From Thermoproteota archaeon (lineage in GTDB: Archaea > Korarchaeota > Korarchaeia > Korarchaeales > Korarchaeaceae): a DNA stretch of 8,823 nucleotides. Below the pieces are notes generated by a model. That model saw only the letters and a list, made by a program, of their open reading frames with translations. It did not search any database and had not been told where the DNA came from. Positions 1 to 5,605 of the stretch are shown one piece after another. Every line of letters begins with the position of its first letter. Positions within the stretch are counted from its first letter, which is position 1. Location: positions 1-8,823 of the forward strand of contig QMVU01000029.1 in assembly GCA_003661265.1 (NCBI GenBank). Direction: 5' to 3'. The position numbers and the translations under genes are program-made.

Positions 1-75
1 ATAGAAACAAGCGCTCTGAGAGAGGAGAACATAGAGGAGGCAATTAAGTTATTGATAAGGAAGACCGGTTGTTAG
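1..75 (+). CDS. Ras/Rab-like small GTPase, C-terminal end only
   Basis: The first reading frame is open from the window edge to a TAG at 73-75 and encodes 24 residues. It begins with ETSAL followed by ENIEEAI. In Ras/Rab-family GTPases the G5 guanine-base motif has the form ETSAK or ETSAL and is followed by a helix of the form NVEEAF, so the match covers both motif and spacing. The rest of the protein (P-loop, switches, NKxD) lies outside the window. The protein ends in Thr-Gly-Cys. A terminal cysteine recalls eukaryotic prenylation tails, but nothing here shows lipid attachment. Identification rests on a short segment; the G5 motif makes it likely but not certain. Confidence 0.68.
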   Translation: METSALREENIEEAIKLLIRKTGC

Positions 76-130
76 TTATAGAATAATCTATTTGTCGGGC
101 AGTCAACCTGCTTCATTATGCGGATCGCTC

Positions 131-149
131 CTGTCACCTTGGGTGACAG
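131..149. repeat. Perfect 8-bp inverted repeat, hairpin or operator
   Basis: CTGTCACC and GGTGACAG are exact reverse complements separated by TTG. The element lies 56 nt after the GTPase stop codon and 28 nt before the dyad at 177. No T-tract follows, so it is not a typical intrinsic terminator. It could be an mRNA 3' hairpin or a binding site for a dimeric repressor or activator. Confidence 0.5.
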
Positions 150-176
150 ATCAATTATCTAAAAATCTTAAGAGAA

Positions 177-209
177 TGGTCAAGTGGGGCTGTCCAAAAA
201 ACTTTTAGA
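177..209 (+). promoter_or_regulatory. Activator-type dyad TGGTCA-N8-TGTCCA with weak TATA box
   Basis: TGGTCA (177-182) and TGTCCA (191-196) form an imperfect dyad with an 8-nt spacer. They are followed by an A-rich BRE-like stretch and a weak TATA-like CTTTTAGA (202-209). The same dyad with the same spacer recurs upstream of livK (2584-2603) and upstream of the regulator gene at the right edge (8449-8468). Compared with the livK copy, 17 of 20 bases are identical from 176 to 195 and all three differences are transitions. A weak TATA box beside a factor site fits activator-dependent archaeal promoters. The inferred start near 228-232 would give livHM a leader of about 270 nt. Confidence 0.5.
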
Positions 210-214
210 TCGTA

Positions 215-228
215 CCTAATGAGTTAGG
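215..228. repeat. Inverted repeat CCTAA-TGAG-TTAGG
   Basis: Two exact 5-nt complementary arms flank a 4-nt centre, directly after the TATA-like element at 202-209 and near the predicted transcription start. It may be a small hairpin or an operator overlapping the start site. Five-base arms are short enough to occur by chance. Confidence 0.3.
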
Positions 229-252
229 AACTTACCAGTAGGGTCGTGGGTC

Positions 253-501
253 ATGAGAGTAAGCGGTCTATTGAGTAGTACTCCAGTTTCTATACCAATC
301 AACCCAAGAAGCTATTATGGGTCATGTAATACTTTTTCATCAGATTTTGACGAGACCCAGCAATTCCCACATAAAAGAAATACAAAAACCATCGTGATTG
401 AAGGAATTCACTCCAGTAGGAAGATCGTTTTATGCTTGCGAAAGAAGAAACGACCTTTTTATAAAGGAGCCTCTTCGCAAAGAAGGGTAGGGAGGGGATA
501 A
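253..501 (+). CDS. Doubtful 82-residue ORF in the livH leader
   Basis: An ATG-initiated frame of 82 codons lies between the promoter at 177-209 and livH. Its product is rich in Ser, Arg and Lys, with a basic C-terminal end. It shows no signal peptide, membrane segment or motif that I recognise. There is only a weak purine stretch upstream of the ATG. Two points favour expression: an upstream dyad promoter, and a stop codon (499-501) directly after the livH Shine-Dalgarno site, a typical position for translational coupling. The composition does not look like a conserved protein, and the second half overlaps the inverted repeats and second TATA box. It may be only a leader. No function is proposed. 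Confidence 0.15.
   Translation: MRVSGLLSSTPVSIPINPRSYYGSCNTFSSDFDETQQFPHKRNTKTIVIEGIHSSRKIVLCLRKKKRPFYKGASSQRRVGRG
436..480 (+). promoter_or_regulatory. TATA box inside nested inverted repeats, proximal livH promoter
   Basis: CTTTTTAT at 455-462 is the same 8-mer that forms the TATA boxes of livK and livG. A start about 25 nt downstream would fall near 480-487, just before the livH Shine-Dalgarno site, giving a short leader. The TATA box is itself part of a CCTTT/AAAGG repeat (454-458, 463-467). That repeat sits inside an exact outer repeat, TTGCGAA (436-442) with TTCGCAA (474-480). The arrangement could be an operator covering the promoter, or an RNA hairpin in transcripts that start further upstream. 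Confidence 0.45.
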
Positions 502-560
502 AAATAGCCTTACCTCCTCTGTTTTCCCATGCCATTGTATTTGCTAACGTAATTGCATTT
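490..560 (+). other. livH Shine-Dalgarno site and probable uninitiated N-terminal extension
   Basis: A strong purine site (GGAGGGG, 491-497) is followed 6-8 nt later by codons in the livH frame. These read as a hydrophobic first helix, ALPPLFSHAIVFANVIAF, continuing into the ATG at 561. Archaeal LivH proteins carry a similar helix, with a residue pattern like VYANVLAL, before the VPNFA motif, so translation should begin near 498-507. The frame there has only ATA codons (498, 504); no ATG, GTG or TTG lies between the upstream stop at 462-464 and 561. Either a rare AUA start is used, or a start codon has been mutated or misread, or the protein begins at 561 with a shortened helix. Confidence 0.5.
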
Positions 561-1454
561 ATGTCAATGTCCGCTACGCTTGCGTTAGCAAAGACTAATG
601 TTCCAAACTTTGCGGTCGCAACCTTCGGTACGATCGGCATTTACATTACTTTCTCGTGTATCAAGCTGTTGGGAATAGGTCTTTACCCTTCGCTTTTATT
701 CTGCTTTGTTGGCGGAGGTCTAGTCGGAGTTCTCACATATATCTTTGTGATTAGGCCCTTAAGAAGGAGAGGGGCAACCAGCGAGGAGATCATGATAGCT
801 ACGCTAGCCCTTGATATATTTTTAATAGCTATGCTCAACATTTATGCTGACTATCTTACTCGCAAGTATAAGATCATGGCCAGAGACTTCACTCTTTCAG
901 CTTATGATTTCTCTATTTTTGGATTAGATGGAGTCTTTGTCGTGTCGACCTCTGTGTTCCTCGCTGTCTTGGTTGTTCTACACTTAATTTTCACGAAGAC
1001 CAATCTGGGAATAGCAATGAAGGCTATAGGTGAAAATCCTTCTTTGGCAGAGTGTGACGGTGTTAACACTGAGTTCCTCTACATAATAACGTGGTTCATA
1101 GTAGGAGCCCTCCCAGCTTTAGCTGGAGCTTTCTTCCCGGTTTATTGGATGTCAAACCCTACTACCTCGATGTTCGTGGTCGTGACTGTCTTCAGCGGGT
1201 GCGTTTTAGGTGGATTCACTACAATTTACGATGCTGCTGTCGGGGGTTATATCGTCGCAATAGCACAGACAGCCCTTGTGTCCTATCTTTCCAATGTTGT
1301 CGGAACCTGGATCCTTTCATACGGGTTCCTCATTCCTCTCCTGATAATGATCGTAACGATATTTGTTTTCCCTGAGGGATTACGTAGCCTATCTCTGGAT
1401 AGACTCCTCAGGAGTTCTCGATATATTCTGACAAGATTGGAGGGATTTAGATGA
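561..1454 (+). CDS. livH: HAAT-family ABC transporter permease LivH
   Basis: This is one of the two membrane permeases of a branched-chain amino-acid-type ABC importer. From Met561 the protein has 297 residues with about eight hydrophobic segments, roughly 22-37, 44-63, 77-93, 124-144, 173-192, 203-224, 226-240 and 252-270. The cytoplasmic loop that contacts the ATPases is clear: LGIAMKAIGENPSLAE (149-164), followed by GALPALAGAFF (182-192), as is usual in LivH. The N-terminal signature VPNFA is present, but the usual following His-Gly is replaced by Val-Ala (residues 19-20). The first helix appears to extend upstream in frame to about 504. The C-terminus ends in a basic tail (residues 275-297). 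The stop overlaps the livM start by 4 nt (ATGA), so the two are translationally coupled. The substrate cannot be read from the permease sequence. Confidence 0.88.
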   Translation: MSMSATLALAKTNVPNFAVATFGTIGIYITFSCIKLLGIGLYPSLLFCFVGGGLVGVLTYIFVIRPLRRRGATSEEIMIATLALDIFLIAMLNIYADYLTRKYKIMARDFTLSAYDFSIFGLDGVFVVSTSVFLAVLVVLHLIFTKTNLGIAMKAIGENPSLAECDGVNTEFLYIITWFIVGALPALAGAFFPVYWMSNPTTSMFVVVTVFSGCVLGGFTTIYDAAVGGYIVAIAQTALVSYLSNVVGTWILSYGFLIPLLIMIVTIFVFPEGLRSLSLDRLLRSSRYILTRLEGFR

Positions 1455-2512
1455 TCTCAGTCCCAGGAGTAGAGTTCTTCACAGTTCTCGTGACATACAT
1501 AATAATCTTCCTGATAATAACCCTAAGCTATAACCTGGCATACGGATACACCGGAATCCCAGATTTTGGCAGAGCTATGGCTGCTGGTGCTGGAGGATTC
1601 TTATGCGGATACCTTCCCGGTAGACTCATGGCTCGTGTACTAGGCATTCAAGAGGACTACCTAGAGAATGTAATCCTAATAGTGGATAGGATAAATAGGG
1701 AGCTTGAGAAAAACCCTGCACTCTCAATAGGACTACTTGTATTGACTCTGCTCTTAGCTGCTCTCGCTGCTGGAGCCTTGGGCTTACTTGCCTCTTTGCC
1801 CATATTCCGTGGCATAAGGCTTTTCTATCTGGGAGTTACTCTTCTTTCTATTCAGATAAGTTTCAATACAATCGTATATCACTGGGAACCTATTATTAGG
1901 GGAGAACACGGAGTTCCGGTCCCAGATCCATTTGGATGGCTACCTCCGGGTCCTATGCGTTCCATTGGAGTGATCGCTACATCCGCAATTGTCTTGGTTA
2001 TCGTGGGTTACTACTGCATCTCCGTTGGCAGATCTCCACTTGGCAGACTTCTTAAAGCGGTTAGGGATGATGAAAGGAGCGCTGAAGCTCTTGGCAGGGA
2101 TGTAAGAAAGCTTTATGTTAAGGTGATGGTTATCTCATATGCCTTCTCTGGAGTAGCTGGAGCTCTCTTTGCCTTTTACCAAGGCTATGTCATCGGTTTG
2201 CACTTTGAGAGGGTTACTTGGACTTTTTGGCCTATCGCTATGGTAATACTTGGAGGATTGGCAAGCAACAAAGGGACTGTCATTGGAACGATAGTTTTCA
2301 TCACTCTGAAGAGATTAATACTGTTTTACAAGGCTGATCTTGAGGCTTTCCTGCCATTCTCTCCAGTTTGGTTGGACGGAGTTCTTCTAGGCATCATACT
2401 AATTCTCCTTCTAATATACAATCCCAGAGGCTTACTCCCAGAGAAGCCCGAAATTACAATTTCGAGAGAAGATATCGAGAGGATAAGGGAAGATGTGAGT
2501 AAGGTTCTCTGA
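1451..2512 (+). CDS. livM: HAAT-family ABC transporter permease LivM
   Basis: This is the second permease, partner of LivH, with 353 residues, near the usual LivM length. The N-terminal signature LSYNLAYGYTGIPDFGRA (25-42) corresponds to the LivM pattern NLLxGYTGxxSxGHA in its archaeal form. The EAA-like ATPase-contact loop runs from about 198 to 240 and includes KAVRDDERSAEALG (202-215) and SGVAGALFAFYQGY (233-246). Main hydrophobic segments lie near 8-30, 92-115, 125-142, 171-191, 225-247, 257-285 and 308-324. A hydrophilic insert at about 58-90 contains a charged helix. The C-terminus carries YNPRGLLPEKP (323-333), typical of the family, then a charged tail. The ATG start overlaps the livH stop. 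A T-rich tract follows the stop, so livHM probably ends as its own unit. Confidence 0.92.
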   Translation: MISVPGVEFFTVLVTYIIIFLIITLSYNLAYGYTGIPDFGRAMAAGAGGFLCGYLPGRLMARVLGIQEDYLENVILIVDRINRELEKNPALSIGLLVLTLLLAALAAGALGLLASLPIFRGIRLFYLGVTLLSIQISFNTIVYHWEPIIRGEHGVPVPDPFGWLPPGPMRSIGVIATSAIVLVIVGYYCISVGRSPLGRLLKAVRDDERSAEALGRDVRKLYVKVMVISYAFSGVAGALFAFYQGYVIGLHFERVTWTFWPIAMVILGGLASNKGTVIGTIVFITLKRLILFYKADLEAFLPFSPVWLDGVLLGIILILLLIYNPRGLLPEKPEITISREDIERIREDVSKVL

Positions 2513-2520
2513 TATCCCAT

Positions 2521-2547
2521 TATTCTCTTTCCTCCTTCTTCTTTTTT
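2521..2547 (+). terminator. Pyrimidine-rich terminator after livM
   Basis: An almost pure C/T tract begins 9 nt after the livM stop and ends in six T residues (2542-2547). T-rich tracts of this kind terminate transcription in archaea without needing a hairpin. It separates livHM from the promoter of livK, which begins 37 nt downstream. Confidence 0.55.
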
Positions 2548-2583
2548 GGATGAAAAGTTCTTGTTCTCCGTCGACTATGAAGA

Positions 2584-2615
2584 TGGTCAAGTAGAGCTGC
2601 CCATAAGCTTTTTAT
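2584..2615 (+). promoter_or_regulatory. livK promoter: dyad TGGTCA-N8-TGCCCA and TATA box
   Basis: The dyad arms lie at 2584-2589 and 2598-2603. The short purine stretch ATAAG and the TATA box CTTTTTAT (2608-2615) follow directly. Transcription should begin near 2633-2640, leaving a leader of about 30 nt before the livK ATG. A factor site immediately upstream of BRE/TATA is where archaeal activators act. The copies at 177 and 8449 have the same spacing. Confidence 0.6.
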
Positions 2616-2632
2616 CTGAGGGATTATTGGTT

Positions 2633-2652
2633 TGAAAAAACTCATTAATGAG
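2633..2652 (+). promoter_or_regulatory. livK start-site element TGAAAAAAC with 12-bp palindrome
   Basis: TGAAAAAAC begins exactly 25 nt after the first base of the TATA box. It overlaps by one base the perfect palindrome CTCATTAATGAG (2641-2652). The livG promoter has the same TATA box, the same 25-nt interval, the same 9-mer and a related palindrome. It may be an initiator plus an operator, or a 5' untranslated element. The palindrome lies just upstream of the ribosome-binding purines (2651-2660), so it could also affect translation. Confidence 0.45.
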
Positions 2653-2664
2653 GAAGGATGAGAG

Positions 2665-3966
2665 ATGAAAAAGGAAATTGTTGCAGCACTTTTATTGCTA
2701 GTTTTCATAGTGGGATTTGGAGCTGGCTATGTAGTAAGAGGTCCTAGAGCTGCACCTCAAGAAACTCCCTCGCCAACACCAGCTCCACAAGTTGGATTAA
2801 GCGGAGAAGTCCTTATAGGGGCACTGGAAGATCTTAGTGGGTTCTTAACTACCTATGGGGAGGATATAAAGACAGCTTATGAAATTGCAGAGGAAGATGT
2901 GAACGCATTCTTAGAAAAGGCAGGAGCCAGTTGGAGGATTAGGATAATACATGAGGATAGCGCATCTACACCAGAGATCGCGCTTGAGAAGTTTGAATCG
3001 CTTGTAGGAAAGGGGATTAAGATAGTGCTTGGTCCCATGATGAGTCCGGCCTGTGCTTCCATCAGATCGTACGCTGAAGCTCATGATGTGATATTCATCA
3101 GCCCATCCTCAACGGCTGTAGAGTTGAGCATACCAGGCGATAACTTGTTCAGGTTCTGTGCAATCGATGATTTACAGGGACCTGCGATAGCATCAGCGAT
3201 CTTCTCTTCAGGGATCACGCATATCGTCTCTTGCTATGTTGATAACGATTGGGGAGCTGGATTAGATAAGTCCGTGAGCGATAAGTTCATATCCCTTGGA
3301 GGAACCGTGATAGAGCACATCGCGTTTGATCCAAACACGATAGAATTTACTCCTACGGTGGACAGGATAGATTCAGCTGTAAAAAGTGCATTAAACAGCG
3401 GCGTTCCTAAGGAGAAGATAGGCGTACTTCTCGTTTGCTACAGGCAGGTTACTGACATTTTTGGTATAGCATCCGAGTACCCTGACCTCGCAAGTGTTAG
3501 ATGGTTCGGAACAGACGGTACAGTCATGCTTCCAGACCTCGTCGACTTGGAGGAGCACCCGAAGGCAACGGAGTTCGCTCTAAAGACGAACTTCACGAGT
3601 ACCATGTTTAAGGTTCCAATGACTAGAGCCTATAAGCACGTCCACGATGAGATAGTTAAAAGGCTGGGAAGAGAACCTACGATCTACGCGTATGATGCCT
3701 ACGACTCAGTTTGGATTGTAACTCTGGCCTTATCCATCGTAAACGAATACGATGCAATGAAGGTAAAGGAGATCCTGCCCAAGGTAGCAGACATATACAT
3801 AGGTGCTTCCGGAGACATCGTGCTGAACGAGAATGGAGACTTGGCGATCGCAGATTACAGCTTATGGCGCCCAGTTAGAACCGATGATACTGTGGAGTGG
3901 AAGGAAGTGGGTGTTTACTACGCTACCCTTGACGAGATAGAATGGAGCGAGGGATTTGCGCCATAA
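2665..3966 (+). CDS. livK: HAAT-family substrate-binding protein LivK, membrane-anchored
   Basis: This is the extracytoplasmic solute receptor that delivers ligand to LivHM. It has 433 residues. Residues 5-24 form a hydrophobic signal anchor without a lipobox Cys. A Pro/Thr/Ser linker (31-42) follows, then a type I periplasmic-binding fold (Leu/Ile/Val-binding or Peripla_BP_6 type). Recognisable elements are GEVLIGALEDLSG (47-59), the first-lobe segment VLGPMMSPA (121-129), the ligand-contact segment ISPSSTAVELS (145-155), and the helix YAYDAYDSVWI (341-351). The C-terminal part (about 380-425) resembles the region where LivK-like proteins state a G.i.fd.nGD..i pattern. Cysteines 130, 165, 190 and 258 lie in the external domain, so disulfides are possible. 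The start follows a purine-rich site (2650-2662). Own promoter upstream, T-rich tract downstream. The ligand is unknown. Confidence 0.9.
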   Translation: MKKEIVAALLLLVFIVGFGAGYVVRGPRAAPQETPSPTPAPQVGLSGEVLIGALEDLSGFLTTYGEDIKTAYEIAEEDVNAFLEKAGASWRIRIIHEDSASTPEIALEKFESLVGKGIKIVLGPMMSPACASIRSYAEAHDVIFISPSSTAVELSIPGDNLFRFCAIDDLQGPAIASAIFSSGITHIVSCYVDNDWGAGLDKSVSDKFISLGGTVIEHIAFDPNTIEFTPTVDRIDSAVKSALNSGVPKEKIGVLLVCYRQVTDIFGIASEYPDLASVRWFGTDGTVMLPDLVDLEEHPKATEFALKTNFTSTMFKVPMTRAYKHVHDEIVKRLGREPTIYAYDAYDSVWIVTLALSIVNEYDAMKVKEILPKVADIYIGASGDIVLNENGDLAIADYSLWRPVRTDDTVEWKEVGVYYATLDEIEWSEGFAP

Positions 3967-4002
3967 GGATAACATACAGAGCGCGATAATACCCACCATC
4001 TC

Positions 4003-4014
4003 CTTTTTATTTTT
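4003..4014 (+). promoter_or_regulatory. livG TATA box combined with T-rich livK terminator
   Basis: CTTTTTAT (4003-4010) is identical to the livK TATA box, and a second run of T residues follows to 4014. The tract lies 37 nt after the livK stop. It could therefore both end livK transcripts and start the livGF-mbl unit. The TGGTCA dyad found at livK is absent here. Confidence 0.45.
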
Positions 4015-4027
4015 CTAGCGTTTCTGC

Positions 4028-4047
4028 TGAAAAAACGAACTCATGAG
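4028..4047 (+). promoter_or_regulatory. livG start-site element TGAAAAAAC with CTCATGAG palindrome
   Basis: TGAAAAAAC (4028-4036) starts 25 nt after the first base of the TATA box, exactly as at livK. The palindrome CTCATGAG (4040-4047) follows, a shortened form of the livK palindrome CTCATTAATGAG. Palindrome centres lie 38-41 nt from the TATA start in both promoters. Confidence 0.45.
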
Positions 4048-4058
4048 AAATGGGATGA

Positions 4059-4874
4059 ATGATGGAGAAGCATCAAGACCTAAAAAATAGGGGGAACAAC
4101 GTGATCCTAAAAACAAAGAATCTTACAAAGAAGTTTGGAGAGCTAATAGCGGTAAATAATGTTAGCGTTGAGGTGAAAGAAGGGTCCTTTTCAGTTCTTT
4201 TTGGTCCTAATGGCGCCGGAAAAACGACTTGGATAAATGTGGTTACCGGCTATCTTAAGAAGGATGGGGGAGAAGTTTGGTTCGATGGGAAGGATATAAC
4301 CAATCTCTCAGCCGCTGAGACCTACAGGCTGGGATTAGCGAGGAGCTTCCAGATTCCTAGGATTTTCCCCAGCCTTACAGTGCTGGAGAACATTCTAATA
4401 GCGAGGAGCGAAAATCCAGGAGAAAGCTTTCTTAGAGCTCCAATAAAGCCTCTATGGAAGGAAGCTGAGGAAAAAATCGTTCGAGAGGCTTTTAGTGTAC
4501 TCAAGATGATAGGTTTAGAGGATAAATGGGATATGTTAGGTGGAGAGCTTAGCGGAGGAGATGCAAAGCTTCTAGATGTAGGAAAAGCGATTATGAGTGG
4601 TGCTAAGATGCTTCTGATTGATGAACCAATAGCAGGCGTAAACCCGTCCCTTGCCCACACGATTTTAGACAGGTTAAGGAAAATAAAGGAGGAATACGGT
4701 TTTACAATCCTTATAGTTGAGCATAGGCTTGATATAGCTCTAGAGTATGTTGATTACGCTTATGCCATGGCTAACGGAAGGATAATCGCCGAAGGGAAAC
4801 CTTACGATGTTATACAAACGCCAGAAGTTGTCGAAAGCTATCTTGGTGAGAAGTACAGGTACAGATTGGGGTGA
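4059..4874 (+). CDS. livG: HAAT-family ABC transporter ATPase LivG
   Basis: This is one of the two cytoplasmic ATPases that power LivHM. It has 271 residues from ATG4059 and all ABC motifs: Walker A GPNGAGKT (49-56), Q-loop Gln98 in ARSFQIP, signature LSGGD (164-168), Walker B LLIDE (185-189) and switch His222 in IVEH. The sequence between the Q-loop and signature (RIFPSLTVLENILIA, then a longer helical insert) is typical of LivG. A second start, GTG4101, lies 6 nt after a run of G residues (4090-4094). It would give a 257-residue protein beginning VILKTKNLTKKF, closer to the usual LivG N-terminus, so the true start may be there. The signature tail DAKLLDVGKAI differs from the common GQQRRLEIARA. 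The stop overlaps the livF GTG start by 4 nt. Confidence 0.92.
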   Translation: MMEKHQDLKNRGNNVILKTKNLTKKFGELIAVNNVSVEVKEGSFSVLFGPNGAGKTTWINVVTGYLKKDGGEVWFDGKDITNLSAAETYRLGLARSFQIPRIFPSLTVLENILIARSENPGESFLRAPIKPLWKEAEEKIVREAFSVLKMIGLEDKWDMLGGELSGGDAKLLDVGKAIMSGAKMLLIDEPIAGVNPSLAHTILDRLRKIKEEYGFTILIVEHRLDIALEYVDYAYAMANGRIIAEGKPYDVIQTPEVVESYLGEKYRYRLG

Positions 4875-5605
4875 TCGGGGTGCTCCAACTGAAGAATGTA
4901 AATTCTGGGTATGGTACGCGTCAAATACTTTATGATCTGTCCATGAATGTGAAAAAGGGAAGCATAACGGTAATTATAGGACCAAATGGAGCCGGAAAGA
5001 CCACTCTTCTGAGGACCATAATGGGTTTAATAGACATTTACTCGGGGGAAATCCTATTTGAAGGGAAGAACATAGTTGGTATGCCGACAAACAAGATAGT
5101 GAGGCTTGGCGTCTCATACATTCCGCAGAGAAATAACATATTCGAGGAACTGACAGTGAGGGAGAACTTACTGATGGGGGGCTATCTGTTAAAGAAGGAT
5201 GAGAGAGAAGCACGCATGGAGGAAGTCCTAGAACTCTTCCCAGTTCTAGGAAGAAAGGATTACATCAATAGAAAGGCGAGCAGGCTTAGTGGTGGTGAGA
5301 GAAGGATGTTAGCTTTGGCAAAAGGGCTTATGAAAAAGCCAAAGCTGATTCTATTGGATGAACCGACCGAAGGACTTATGCCAAAGCTTACAATGGAGGT
5401 CTACGATAAAATAAAGGAGATACACCAAGAGACTGGGGCACAGATAATAATGACAGAGGAAAAGGCTCAATTCGCTTTAGAACTCGGAGATGATGCTTTT
5501 TTGCTTGTTAGCGGTCAGATACAAGATCACAGAAGTGCTAAGGAGATGTTAAATGATCCAGATTTAAGAGAGAAATATTTCGGGATCTTAGGGGTGAGAA
5601 AGTGA
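4871..5605 (+). CDS. livF: HAAT-family ABC transporter ATPase LivF
   Basis: This is the second ATPase, partner of LivG, with 244 residues, close to the usual LivF length. Motifs are Walker A GPNGAGKT (37-44), Q-loop Gln86 in YIPQRNN, signature LSGGE (139-143), Walker B LILLDEP (159-165), then TEGLMPK, which is typical of LivF. At the switch position most LivF proteins read VEQN; this one reads TEE (195-197), with Glu at the place normally held by Gln or His. The GTG start at 4871 overlaps the livG stop (GTGA). A second GTG at 4880 is also possible and would remove three residues. The stop overlaps the start of the next gene by 4 nt, so livG, livF and the metallo-hydrolase gene form one translationally coupled unit. 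Confidence 0.92.
   Translation: MIGVLQLKNVNSGYGTRQILYDLSMNVKKGSITVIIGPNGAGKTTLLRTIMGLIDIYSGEILFEGKNIVGMPTNKIVRLGVSYIPQRNNIFEELTVRENLLMGGYLLKKDEREARMEEVLELFPVLGRKDYINRKASRLSGGERRMLALAKGLMKKPKLILLDEPTEGLMPKLTMEVYDKIKEIHQETGAQIIMTEEKAQFALELGDDAFLLVSGQIQDHRSAKEMLNDPDLREKYFGILGVRK

Noticed and set aside
186..201. GGGGCTGTCCAAAAAA resembles the terminal inverted repeat of some insertion sequences
   Set aside because: No reverse-complement partner or transposase was found nearby, and the bases are better explained as part of the dyad and BRE region also seen at 2593-2606 and 8462-8473.
299..640. 113-codon minus-strand frame across the livH leader and 5' end
   Set aside because: It is antisense to the livH N-terminal helix, has no promoter or ribosome site I can see, and its product resembles nothing known.
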